A DNA stretch of 64,000 bases from Viola odorata (lineage: Eukaryota > Streptophyta > Magnoliopsida > Malpighiales > Violaceae). The position numbers were made by a program, and so were the translations under genes. Positions within the stretch are counted from its first letter, which is position 1; each line of letters starts with the position of its first letter. Shown here piece after piece: positions 44,881-56,794 of the stretch. The stretch lies in assembly GCA_963691705.1 (NCBI GenBank), contig OY829540.1, positions 43,560,158-43,624,157 of the forward strand, given 5' to 3'. The notes under the pieces are model-generated. The model made no database searches. It saw only the letters and a list, made by a program, of their open reading frames with translations, and was not told where the DNA came from.

Positions 44881-47800
44881 ATGTCAGGAAATTTAGAAAG
44901 GGAACCAACGGCTGTGAATGATGTAGCCAAGGCCTTGCAAGACATAGAAGCTCAGCTCTAGGACATGGCAGCTTGGAGACAGCAAGTCGAGACTAGGGAA
45001 CGTGAGAATCGAGCTCCACAAGCCCCCGGGGCACACTTTACGCAACACCTAAACCCTAGAGTGGACCGAGAAGCATATGTGCCTCCACCGGGTGATGATC
45101 AGCCTAGCGAGCATGAGGCCAAGGGTTCTGAAGATGGGTATGATGAGGAGTTTCACATGGCAGGACCGAGGGGTTTTCACATGCGCCGAGGAGGTGCACA
45201 TGGACGCGGCAGACACGCCTTTGGTAGGCGAGACCGTAACTTAGAACAGCCGCGTCGTGAGGAGCGCGAGCGAGTCGACAATCACCTTGGGAGTGTCAAG
45301 CTCAAGGTTCCACCTTTCGAAGGAAAAGATGATCCCGAGGCATACTTAACTTGGGAGCGAAAGATGGAAGCGATTTTTAGGTGTCACACCTATACGGATG
45401 AAAAGAAAATAAGGTTAGCTTCCGTGGAGTTCTTTGGATACGCTGCCCATTGGTGGGAGCAAGTGAATGAGGATGTGAGAGGACCCGTAACTACTTGGGA
45501 GAACATGAAGTATGTGATGAAGAGGAGGTTTGTTCCACCGTACTATCATAAGGACCAACTTCAGCGTTTACAAAAGCTGACCGAAGGGTCCAAAACCGTG
45601 AATGATTATCACAACGAGTTGGAAGTTCTTTTAGCGAGGGTTAATGTGATAGAGGATGAGGATTCCAAGATGTCTAGGTTCATGAGTGGGCTGAATTCAG
45701 AGATAGCTAACGCCTTAGAGTTGTGCCAATATAGGACTTTGGAGGAGATGCTTCACATGGCCGTGAAGATCGAGAGGCAACGCAAGGCTAAGGCAGCCTA
45801 CTCTAAGCCGTCTACTTTTGTGTCACGGACTTCCACTTGGAACAAGTCTACATGGCCCAAGGGGAATAAGGACAGCAAGGAAACACCCAAGGTATCTAAA
45901 CCTTCTTATGGAACCAAAGGTAATTCGGCAAACCCTACTCCTTCTAAAGTTCCTATTACTAGTACTAACCGTGTGCCTACAAGAGACATTGTGTGCTTTA
46001 AGTGTAGTGGCCGAGGCCATAAGCAGGCCGAATGTCCCAACAAGAGAGTTCTAATTATTAGGGATAATGGAGAGATGGACTCGGAGGATGATTATGAGTT
46101 GGTGGAGGATTCGGAAGAAGAAAGTGAGGGAGAGGAGGCAGCCGATCATGAAGCTAGGGTTTGTGAACCGGTTACCCTAGTAGTTCGGAGGAACTTGAGT
46201 GTGCAGCCGAGGGCTGAAACATGTGAGGAGGAACAAAGGGAGAACTTATTCCATGCTAGGTGCCACATTGGTACTAAGGTATGCTCTCTTATTATTGATA
46301 ATGGCTCATGTACTAATTATGCTAGTACGCTTCTTGTGCACAAATTAGGGTTACCTATGGTGAGACATCCAAAGCCGTACACTTTGCAATGGATGAATGA
46401 TGGAGTCGGCCTTAAGGTGTCTAGGCAAGTGTTGGTGAGCTTTTCTATTGGGAAATATAGAGATGAGATATGGTGTGATGTTGTCCCAATGCAAGCGTCA
46501 CATGTGCTACTTGGCCGTCCATGGCAATTTGACCGCAACGCCACTCACGAAGGGAGGAGCAATCGGTACAAGCTTGAGAAGGAAGGAGTGAAGTTCACAC
46601 TCGCACCCCTTACACCTAAGCAAGTGCTTGAGGACCAGCTCTGGTTGGAGAAGTCATATGCTGAGTTTGAGGCCTCACGGTCTCTAGACAAAAGAATTGA
46701 TGAAAACAGCCCCCGTGAAAAAAGTGAGCACGGGTTAAAAACAGAAAAGAAAGAGCCTGAAAAAGAAAAGAAAAGGCAAGAAAAAGAAAAGAAAGTAAAC
46801 TTATATGCGAAAGCAAAAGATTTGCGCCGCGCGCTTATTTTACAAAAACAGTTTCGTGGCGAGAATCGCCCTTTGCTTCTTCTTCGCTTTAAATCCTTTT
46901 GTTTGAGCACTACTAACCTTGATCCTTTAGCTTCTGTGCCTTCTTCTATCTTGGCTGTTTTGCAGGAGTTCAAGGATGTAACACCCGAAGAGATGCCAGC
47001 CGGTTTGCCCCCAATCCGCGGCATAGAGCACCAAATTGATTTTGTACCGGGTTCGACTATCCCAAACAGACCAGCCTATAGGAGCAACCCCGAGGAGACC
47101 AAGGAACTTCAGCGGCAGGTTGATGAGCTCCTTAGCAAGGGATATGTCCGGGAGAGCTTGTCTCCATGCGCCGTTCCAGTGCTTCTAGCGCCAAAGAAAG
47201 ATGGAACTTGGCGAATGTGTGTTGACTGCCGAGCGGTCAACAAAATTACGGTAAAGTATCGTCACCCCATACCTCGCTTAGATGATATGTTAGATGAGCT
47301 TAGTGGTAGTGTAATTTTTTCCAAAATTGACCTAATGAGCGGCTATCATCAAATTAGAATGAAAGAGGGTGATGAATGGAAAACGGCTTTCAAAACAAAA
47401 TATGGTTTGTATGAATGGTTATTGATGCCGTTTGGATTAACTAATGCCCCAAGTACCTTCATGAGACTTATGAACCATGTTCTTAGGCGTTTTATAGGCA
47501 AATTTGTTGTTGTATACTTTGATGACATCTTAATTTATAGCAAATCTTTGCATGAGCATGTTACGCATCTTAAGGAAATTTTTCTGACCTTGCGTGAGGA
47601 GAAGCTTTATGCTAAGCTCTCCAAGTGCTCTTTTGCTTTAGAACAGGTTGAATTCTTAGGGTTCCTAGTGGGCAAGGACGGTGTGAAGGTGGATGAAGCG
47701 AAGGTGCAAGCGATCAAGGAGTGGCCTACGCCAAAAACAGCAAGCGACATCCGCTCCTTTCACGGCTTAGCTTCCTTTTATCGTCGTTTCATTCGTGATT

Positions 47801-49899
47801 TTAGTACTCTTGCTGCCCCACTTAATGACCTAACTAAGAAACATGTTGATTTCAGGTGGGAGGAACCTCAAGAGACCGCATTCCAAGCGTTGAAGGACAA
47901 GTTGTCCAACGCGCCCGTGTTAGCCCTTCCCGACTTTGACAAACCGTTTGAGTTGGAGTGCGACGCAAGTGGAATCGGTATAGGTGCTGTTTTGATGCAA
48001 GAGAAGAAGCCAATAGCCTTCTTTAGTGAGAAGCTCAAGGATGCACAGCTGCGTTATCCAACGTATGACAAAGAGCTTTATGCACTAGTTAGGGCCTTCG
48101 AGGTTTGGCAACACTACTTGATGCCAAGGGAATTTGTGGTGCACACCGACCACTTGAGCCTCAAATATCTTAAGGGACAAGGGAAGTTGAATAGGAGACA
48201 TGCCATGTGGCTGGAGTTCCTAGAAGCTTTCCCTTATCACATCAAGTACAAAGAAGGAAAAGACAATGTTGTTGCCGACGCATTGTCTAGAAGGTATGTC
48301 TTGATCTCTTCGTTAAGTGTCAAATTTTTAGGGTTTTCTCAAATAATTCCACTCTACCCTACTGATTTGGATTTTGGTGAGATCTATAAGACTTGTGATT
48401 CCATGGCTGATGTGAAATTTTATACGCATGATAACTATCTGTTTCGGCGCAAGCGCCTTTGCATTCCTAAGTGTTCTTTGCGTGACTTACTTGTGCATGA
48501 ATCACATAGTGGTGGATTGATAGGCCACTTTGGCATTAATAAAACCTATGACATGCTGAAATCACACTTTTATTGGCCTAAGATAAGACGTGATGTTGTG
48601 CGTGTGATTGCTAGATGTGTAGTTTGCCAAAGGGCAAAATCTCGGTTAGCTAGTCATGGTGAGTTTATGCCGCTGCCCGTACCTTCCCAACCTTGGACCG
48701 ATCTGTCCATGGACTTCATTGTAGGTTTACCTAAGTCTTGGGATGGTAAGGATGGTATCTTTGTTGTTGTGGATCGATTTTCCAAAATGGCGCACTTTTT
48801 GCCTTGTAAAAATACTAATGATGCGTCTCAGGTTGCTAATATATTCTTTCGAGAGGTAGTCCGCCTCCATGGTATGCCTATTAGTATTGTTAGTGACCGT
48901 GATGGAAGATTTTTGAGCCACTTTTGGCGAGTGTTGTGGAGTCGCCTTGGAACTAAATTGTTGTATTCGACTTCTTGTCACCCTCAAACCGACGGCCAAA
49001 CTGAGGTAGTTAACCGTACTGTGGGGTCGCTTTTACGCTCTTTAGTTACCAAGCATGTTTCTAAATGGACTGATCATTTGCCTTTCATGGAGTTTGCTTA
49101 TAATCGTTCAATCCATTCTACTACAAATTGTTCACCTTTTGAAGTAGTTTATGGCTTTAATCCGCTAACTCCCATGGATTTGACCCCTTTGCCTTTGAGT
49201 GACGTTTCTAACTTAGATGGACAGCAGCGGGCAGAACACATCAAACAGATACATGCGAAGGCTAAGGCAAACATTGAGCGTACTAATGAGCGACTAGTGC
49301 GCAAGCACAATGAAGGCCGCAAGACCGCGTCCTTTCAAGTTGGCGATTGGGTGTGGCTGCACCTAAGACGTGAGAGATTTCCAGAGAGGAGGAAAGGAAA
49401 ATTATCCCCACGGGGAGATGGCCCATTTCAGATTGTTGAGAAGATCAACAACAATGCTTACCGCCTCGACCTTCCAAGTGAGTATGGTTCAATACATGGA
49501 ACCTTTAATATTTCTAACTTACGGTTGTTTGATGCAGGTGATGAGGATGTTGCTGATCTGGATTCGAGGGCGAATCCTCCTCAAGATGGAGGGGATGATA
49601 CGATCCCAGCCGGAGCCAACCCTAGTGCCACCGCACCCACAGGCGCAACCACCCGCGCCAAGGCCCGAGCCTTGGAGGATGCATCCGCGAGCCTCCCATT
49701 GCCGCCCACGGGTCCGATCACTCGTGCCAGGGCCCGCACCCTACAAGTGAGGCTCAGTAGCCTCATCCATATTGAACTGAAGGCAGAGACAGCCTCGGAG
49801 GAAGCCAGCCTGCGCGCACCCCAGCCGCGCCTCGTAACCCTAATCTGCACCGCGTCTGCGCCTACGGATGGGCTACACATGGCCACCTCAGACCTTTAG
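44881..49899 (+). pseudogene. Element D gag-pol polyprotein, one early stop
   Basis: Natural start is probably ATG 44881 (MSGNLEREPTAVNDVAKALQ), with TAG at 44959-44961 after 26 codons. From ATG 44965 the frame is open for 1,644 codons. Domains by residue from 44965: gag core ~110-280 ([20 protein letters not shown]), zinc knuckle [14 protein letters not shown] ~344-357, protease IIDNGS ~444, RT with YFDD ~851, RNase H ~1000-1110, integrase HHCC ([13 protein letters not shown] ... CVVCQ), DDE core ([29 protein letters not shown]), C-terminal [20 protein letters not shown], then a tail in the LTR. All catalytic residues I looked for are present. It can make all enzymes if translation starts at the second ATG, or if the stop is read through or absent in sister copies. 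Confidence 0.85.
49583..49595 (+). promoter_or_regulatory. Element D polypurine tract inside the ORF
   Basis: AAGATGGAGGGGA directly before the 3' LTR start TGATACGATC. It codes for part of PPQDGGDD, so the priming site and the ORF overlap. Confidence 0.7.
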
Positions 49900-50759
49900 G
49901 TCCACCAGCGCCCTTTTCCTATTTTTGACCAGGCCATGTTCATTTATAATACAAGAGCGGAGTCCAGGCCAAAAATCAGGAGAAACGCCCGAAGGATTTG
50001 GGACAGGCCCAAATCACAAGCCCGCATTGGACAGCGAAAGCCACTGCCGAGCCTTTTGAATATTGGAGCATATTTCCTCGCACAATATTCAGTCCCGAAC
50101 TTCATATATGTGTTAGGAAGTTTCCCTCCAAGTTTCAGTGGGAACGCTCGAGGGAATAAGGAAAACGCCTTGTTTCCTTAAAACGTGATTCGGCGGACCC
50201 GCAAGCAAAGCCACTTGGGCCTTTTGACCTAAAAGGCGGAGCCTGCACTTCTATCCTATTTAGTATACTTTATTTATGTTATTCTAGGGTTTCAGAACTT
50301 ATTTGGAAGGGTGGCTTGTTGCCATTTTCGTTTAATTCATTTTTTAGAAACTAAACTAGTTTCCATTTTTGGAATTAGGGTTTTGCGCTTCCTTAAAATA
50401 GAGCCGCCCATGTTATTTTCAGCAGACTTTGATTATTGATTATTGAAAGCATATTGCTTGGGATCTTTATCCAGTTGTTCTTGATGAACCTTGCAACTAA
50501 TTGAGTTTCGTGCATTCGATTAGCTTGTCAAGTAAAACTTGAAAGCACCTTTCATTGAGTCATCCGTTCTTTGGATTGCCAAGCATTACGATTTGGAGAT
50601 TCAGAGGTTTGACGCAAGATCCTCAAGGGATTCTGCGTGGAGTGCCAAGCATTGCGACTTGGAGATTCACGTGTCTTCTTCGAGTTATTTTCCGCATTGA
50701 AAGCCACGTCGTCGGACATCGATCTAAGGAGGGCGTTCTAGCCTACAAGGAACGCATCA
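49596..50759 (+). repeat. Element D 3' LTR
   Basis: Encodes the last 100 codons of gag-pol (to TAG 49897). This tail has an Arg/Ala-rich segment ([20 protein letters not shown]). Ends ACGCATCA at 50759, followed by the TSD. Confidence 0.85.
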
Positions 50760-52465
50760 TGGTGAACCTCTCAGGCAAGGGAGTAGGAGCCGTGGTCATA
50801 GCCCCAGTTGGTCTTCAATTCCCCATAGCATGCAAGCTGAACTTCCCATGCACCAACAACATAGCCGAGTATGAGGCATGCATCAGTGGTCTGACGGCAG
50901 CAATCGACTTAAAAGTAAAAAAACTCAAAATCTTCGGCGATTCGGCCCTTGTCATCTACCAAGCCCAGGACTTGTGGCAGATGCGGGATTCCAAGCTCAT
51001 CCCTTATCAGAGGTTACTGACCCAACTCACGCAGGAATTCGAAAAAACCAAATTTGACCGAGTCGATAGAGAAAAGAACCGCTTCGCAGACGCATTAGCC
51101 ACGTTGGCCTCGATGTTCAAGTTAGAATGCGGAGTAATGCTTCAACCATTGAGAGTGGAAGTAAAGGAAACTCCGGCATGCTGTATCACCTTGGAAGAAG
51201 AACCTGATAGGAAGCCATGGTTCTATAACTTAGTACAATTTATCAGAAAACGGGAGTATCCACCGGGGGCAAGCCGGGTTAGCAAAAAGACCCTCCAACG
51301 CTTGGCACTAGAATTCTACCTCGATGGTGAGGTTTTGTATAAAAGGAGAGCTGATGGAGCTTTACTTCGTTACGTCACCGTAGCTGAGGCCAAGAGAATC
51401 ATAACGGAGATCCACGAAGCAGTTTCTTCCACACACACAAGTGGGCATATGATGGCAAGACAAATAATGAGACAAGGTTATTTTTGGCTCACCATCGAAC
51501 GAAATTGCATCGACTAGTTCCGAAAATACCACAAATGTCAGATTTACGTGGACCATCTCCATGTCCCTTCGTCCTCTCTCTTCAGCATGACATCACCTTG
51601 GCCTTTTGCGATGTGGGGAATCGACATCATCGGCCAAATTCATCCGAAAGTCTCTAATGGCCATCGCTTCATCCTCGTGGCAATCGATTACTTCACCAAG
51701 TGGGTGGAAGTCGCCTCTTACTCCAACATCACTCAGAAAACAACCATGCGATTCATTGAGAAGAGCATCATTTACCGTCATGGGGTCCAAGAAACGATCA
51801 TCACAGACAACGACACTAATCTAAACAAAAAAATGATCGACGGTCTTTGCCAACGTTGGAAGGTGAAGCATCGAAACTCATCACCATATCGACCAAAAAT
51901 GAATGGCGCAGTCGAAGCGGAAAATAAAAACTTGAAGAAAATCATCCAAAAAATAGTGGTCACTCACAAAGATTGGCATGACATGCTTCCTTTCGCACTG
52001 CATGCTTATCAGATAACAACTCGTACGTCCACAGGGGCAACTCCCTACTCTTTAGTCTACGGCATGGAAGCCGTAATTCCTCTTGAGGTAGAAATCTCTT
52101 CTCTCAGAATCCTGGCAGAATCAAAAGTAGAAGAATCGGATTGGGCAAGGGTGAGGTACGAGCAGTTAAACCTCATTCCCGAGAAACGCTTGACCGCTAT
52201 CTGCCATGCACAATTGTATCAACAAAGGATGGCCAACGCTTATAACAAGAAAGTGCAACCTCGCAAGTTCAAGACCGGGGATTTAGTGTTGAAAAAGATT
52301 CTCCCTCATCAGGAGGCTAGTCAAGGAAAGTGGGCCCCAAAGTACGAGGGTCAGTATTTAGTTAAAAGTGCATTCTCGGGGGGTGCCCTAATGCTAACCA
52401 ATATGGATGGAGATGATCTACCAAGACCGGTAAATGCTGATGCCGTCAAGATATATTTCGCCTAA
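50760..52465 (+). pseudogene. Element B RNase H end and integrase, one in-frame stop
   Basis: Continuation of the RT ORF after element D. RNase H motifs: NNIAEYEACISGLTAAIDLK, IFGDSALVIYQ, FADALATLASM. Integrase: HHCC domain (EIHEAVSSTHTSGHMMARQI ... KYHKCQ) with a TAG at 51515 in its middle (NCID*FRKYHKCQ). DDE core: MWGIDIIGQI (D), IITDNDTNLN (D), NGAVEAENKNLK (E). C-terminal part KFKTGDLVLKKILPHQEASQ, ending VKIYFA. All three catalytic residues are kept. The stretch 50555-50759 that also looks open upstream is the element D LTR, not part of this gene. Confidence 0.8.
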
Positions 52466-54884
52466 GGTGTCGCGGACCGTGCATCTTGCCGAATCAAAGA
52501 CATAGGGTTTTATCATGACAATATCGCTCAAATGTTTATCCTGAAATTAATAAAATGAGTTTTTAGAAGATGCTTGTTATTTCAAAACTTTTTCTTAAAC
52601 TTGTGGGATGACAAAAGGAGGCATGGCATTGGTGGCTCCCAAGGAGTAGTTCGAGACACAAGACATGACACTTAGACTAACGCCACTAATCAATCTTAAG
52701 TTTTGCAGGAATATAATGTCTCACACCTCATCTCATCATCACGATAGGACTAGGGAATCCCCCTCGTAACAGCTCCTGAATTGCCGTAGCAGGCCGCCTT
52801 AAAGAGCGAATTAGGAAAGATTTTAAAAACCAGTCACTATCTAAATTAAAAACTTCTCTTTCCTTGCAGTACTACCGGTACCTCCTGCAACCAGTCTCAA
52901 AGGACCGAACACATCAAGGGAGATCACCCCGCAAAGCTATCATCTGATCATTCGGAGGATTGCCTGAACCTGTAACACCATGCAAGAACTTAAGGGCCAC
53001 CCATCGAGAATCCATGGGGCGCCGTCAGAATTTCGCAGCAATACTATTATCCAGTTTGAGCGAGGACTGAATGCTGGACCAAAGTCACAAAGCCTATCCT
53101 ATGTCGGCCGAGCTGTCGGAATGCTAGTGGCATGGGTTCCCATCTCCATTCGCCTATTCAGAGGAGTTCACCATAAAGACGTCGTGGTCGCCAAGCGCCC
53201 TTTGCAGGCAGAACTCCTAGAGAAGAAGCACGACGAAAAACTATCCTCCTAGGACCACAATCAACATACTTAATGTGGTCTCATTCAAGAAGTTTCTCAA
53301 CGTCCGCACCATGATCAACACGATGAAGATCAATCCTTTAATTTGTGGACCACTAACTGCTGACTGACGGTGATCACAGTCACTTATTTTATCCACAATC
53401 TCTTGCTGCAAAAAGTGTCTGAACTCCTCTCTGAAGAGGGATAGCCGGACTACAATTATCACCCACGCCAAGATGGGAATTGCGGCAAAGCATCTGAAGC
53501 AAAGCTATCATCAACCAACATCCGATGCAAGTCACACCATGGTGACCCAGGGACGGCCTGTCCAAAAGGGAGAGCTTAAAACTTATCAATCGCATTACTC
53601 TTTCTAAAAATTGCCTTTCATTTACTCCTCATTCTTCTCTCCTCATTTTTTTCAGGAAATAGATCACCCTATTGTTGCCTGCATGAGACTGGTAGAAGAC
53701 GCCCTCGTAGCCCCGTTGCACATTTTGGGGACAAAAGATTTTCCCCTTATCCTAGAGCAATCACGGACCAAATCAGCGAAGGTCCAGCAAGGGCCAGTAA
53801 GCAAATGAACAAAAAATACGGATCTCATCCTCACTCTGACCTGGATCGGAGGTTCCTGCAAAGCGTTCCTAAACTAGGACCTCGCCGTAGGCACCCTCGA
53901 AAAGCCGGACTAAGGAAAGGGAGAATCCAAAACTTATGTCATTTTTGTTTTTAAATCGGTTTTCCTTTTCTACTCCGTTGTCCCCTCTTCATTTCGCAGG
54001 CACTTGAATCACCCCATTGTCACCCGCATAAAGCTTGTGGAAGACGCCCTCGCAGCCCCGCTGCACATTTCAGGGGAGTCCATCTTTCTACCCCCTTATT
54101 AAAATTTATTTTCGTTCCGGCTCACTTTGTTAGCTTTAGATTGTGTACGGTCGTCTGGCCCACTGAGGGCAACCCTTTAGATTTTTGTTGGACTCTTGCA
54201 AATAGGTCGTCCCCCCGCATCCTAGCTTTAAACTATCAATCAATCAAAAAAATCTTTTTAGCCCGGCTAAGACAAAAATCCCTACTACTCTCATGGCATA
54301 TTCATGCATTTCATGGGTCGGGGATGTTCAATCCCTCTGTTAAGTAAGGCATCCATCAAAATTACGTATCATACATGATCTCACTTGTTTGCTCTTATAT
54401 CCACAATTTGCTCAGACGTAAGCAGTCACAGACAAATCCCGGTAAGCATTTTCGGGCCATCGCGCCTTATCTTTTCATGAGTGTAAGGACCTGACTAAGT
54501 ACTAGTTGAATTCGCATAATATCCAGGGTACATGTGCTATTAGGCATGGGATAGCAGTAAAATGACGTAGGACTTTTACGATTTTCTCCATTTCTCCATT
54601 TCTTCCCTCTTTCCACCACACGTGCCATCACTCCTAAAAAACCTTCACTATCACTCATACCCCGAGAGCCAAGGAGCAGTGTCAGCTAAGATTGCTAGCC
54701 GGAGGTAAAAAACACGCCAAGTTCAAAGTTCACGACAAAAGAGACGAAAAAAGTCACCAAAGGATCGCTAAGAACCATCGTAAAAGAGAGGCCAAAAACC
54801 CAAAGATGAAGGCCAAGGCCTTAAGCCAGAACGGGAAGAGATCGGGATAAAGGATGTGCTTGCTCTGCTCTGATGCATTTCAAA

Positions 54885-55005
54885 TATAAAAAAAAACAAA
54901 ACAAAAAAAAAAGGAAAAAAAAAGAAAAAAAGAAAAAAAAAGAAGAAAGAAAAAAGAAAAAAAAGAAGAAAAAAAGAGAAAAAAGAAAAAGAAAGAAATG
55001 CTCAG
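54885..55005 (+). repeat. A/G-only homopurine tract (~120 bp)
   Basis: Nearly pure purine, with A-runs separated by single or double G. The lysine-rich ORF across it (54873-55070) is a by-product of composition, not a gene. Confidence 0.8.
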
Positions 55006-55707
55006 AGACGTTCGAGAAAAAAAACACAACAATCGAAAAACAGAAGCAAGCACAGCCCGGGGACAACTAAACTCAAGAAATCTCGAGGAAAACATCCCCT
55101 AGTGAAGACTCGAGAAGAAAAGGGCCTAAGGCCAACTCAAGTAGTAAATCTCGAAAAGAGCAACGAAAACGTTCTCTAGTAAAGACTCGAGAAAAAGAGC
55201 CCCTGGCCGACCAGAAAACAGCATTCCCAACAAGGACCCAAGAACTCATGCATTCTGCCGAGAAAGCACCCCTAGAAAAGAAAAATACAACAACGGAAGA
55301 ACCTACACGCCTCGCCCTCGTTAGGGCTGATCAACGAGCATTACTCATCAAAAACCTCCAAACCCTTCAGAAAAGAAGCTTCTTTCCAGACATTTCATAT
55401 CCCTTCATTATTTTTCATGAAATTCCCATCGATTATTAGAATGCCCATGCATGTGCATCTTCATTGAAGTCTATTCACTCGGATTGACATTGCGAATTGG
55501 AAATTATGTACCATGTTAGTTGCATCTTTATGAGCGTAAAACACTTAACCTTGTTTCAGAGCGTGAGTGCAAACACTAATATCATGTGAGGATTGCCTAC
55601 GGCTACAAATTGTGGGAAAGTCTTGTCCTTGGGGTCGTTACCTCCTGAACAGGATGCAGATGCACTCTAGGTTCGTATCAAGGCCGCTGGTAACAAAAGT
55701 GAATAGC

Positions 55708-56690
55708 TCTCCTCCTAGAGTGATCATTTGTATTTTTCTCCTCCTAGAGTGACATCATACATTCCCTCCTCCTAGAGTGATAGCATTTACATGTCGTCCT
55801 CCTAAAGTGACGATTAGTTTATTTCTGCACCTCGCGTCTTCTCCTACGGGATTAACGTTATTTTAAATTTCTGCATTTTACATTTCCTCCTCCTAGAGTG
55901 ACAGCTTTATATTTCCTCCTCCTAGAGTGACATCATGCATTTTTCTCCTCCTAGAGTGACATCATTCGCATTTCCTCCTCCTAGAGTGACCTTAGATTAA
56001 TTTCCGCATTTCACATCTTCTCCTACGGGATTGACATCGTTTACGTTTCTGTACTGCATTTCCTCCTCCCAGAGTGACAGCATCATGCATTTTCCTCCTC
56101 CCAGAGTGACATCATTTGCATTTTTATCCTCCTAGAGTGACAGCATGCATTTCCTCCTCCTAGAGTGACATCATTTTCATTTTCCTCCTCCCAGAGCGGC
56201 ATCATTAAGACAAATCATTCGTATTTCTGCGGATCGCGCATTATCCTCCCGAAGCAACGTCCGTTATATGTCAAATGCTTATCCCCCAGTAGGGCCGTCA
56301 TTTACATTTTCATAAAATTACCTTCCATTCTTATCAGAGTAGTCGTCATTTACATTTTCTGCAACTTATGTTTCTCTCAATATCCGAATAGATCTAAGTT
56401 TACATCTTTGCAGGACATCCGATGAAAACCTCTCCTCCCAGAGTGACAGCAACGAATCTATCTCCTCCGAGAGTGACATCAACATATTACCTCCTCCTAG
56501 AGTGACAGCACCAATTTCCTCATCACCGAATAACACCCTCAAAAGCATATCTCCTCCTAGAGTGACATCAACAATATCTCCTCCCAGAGTGACATATATG
56601 ACTTATCTCCTCCCAAAGTGACATCAAAAATATCTCCTCCCAGAGTGACATCAACAAACTTTATCCTCCCAGAGCGACATCATCACGGTG
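55708..56690 (+). repeat. ~30-bp minisatellite TCCTCCTAGAGTGACATCA
   Basis: About 20 copies of TCCTCC(T/C)AGAGTGACA(T/G)CA with short variable T/A-rich spacers, in clusters 55708-55810, 55886-56205 and 56431-56690. Interrupted by unrelated segments (for example 'TCTCCTACGGGATT' at 55842 and 56016, itself repeated). Confidence 0.85.
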
Positions 56691-56774
56691 AGATTAAGGT
56701 AAGACCTGCTGTGTCATAAAAAATCAGATACGTGGGGGGCAACCATCTTTACTGCTTATAAAATACTTCGATAA

Positions 56775-56794
56775 GACAGTAAAGAGGGGGCAAC
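56775..56794 (+). promoter_or_regulatory. Element B polypurine tract
   Basis: AAAGAGGGGGCAAC ends directly before the TGTTGATACC start of the 3' LTR. Confidence 0.7.

Larger units (their letters stand above)
42878..50759 (+). mobile_element. Element D: nearly intact CRM-type chromovirus
   Basis: LTRs 42878-44042 (1,165 bp) and 49596-50759 (1,164 bp) differ at about 23 positions (~2%). TSD TAGTG (42873-42877) / TGGTG (50760-50764) has one mismatch. Order: LTR, PBS, leader, a single gag-pol ORF, polypurine tract, LTR. The integrase C-terminus ([32 protein letters not shown]) and the ORF running 100 codons into the 3' LTR fit the CRM clade of centromeric chromoviruses. Confidence 0.85.
52466..56774 (+). 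other. Element B 3' untranslated region, repeat-rich
   Basis: About 4.3 kb without a gene. Contains a duplicated ~78-bp block (53654-53730 and 53998-54076; 'GAAGACGCCCTCGTAGCCCC'), each just after a CAG that looks like a splice acceptor, an A/G tract (54885-55005), a short 'ACTCGAGAA...AACG' duplication (55080-55200) and the TCCTCC minisatellite (55708-56690). Long, variable 3' UTRs with tandem repeats are known in Ogre/Tat elements. Confidence 0.7.

Noticed and set aside
54873..55070. Lysine-rich ORF
   Set aside because: It follows only from the A/G homopurine tract; no other coding signal, and it lies in an Ogre-like 3' UTR.
55708..56690. Regular repeats with spacers, CRISPR-like
   Set aside because: Plant DNA, no cas genes, repeat units vary and spacers are short and T-rich; a minisatellite explains it.
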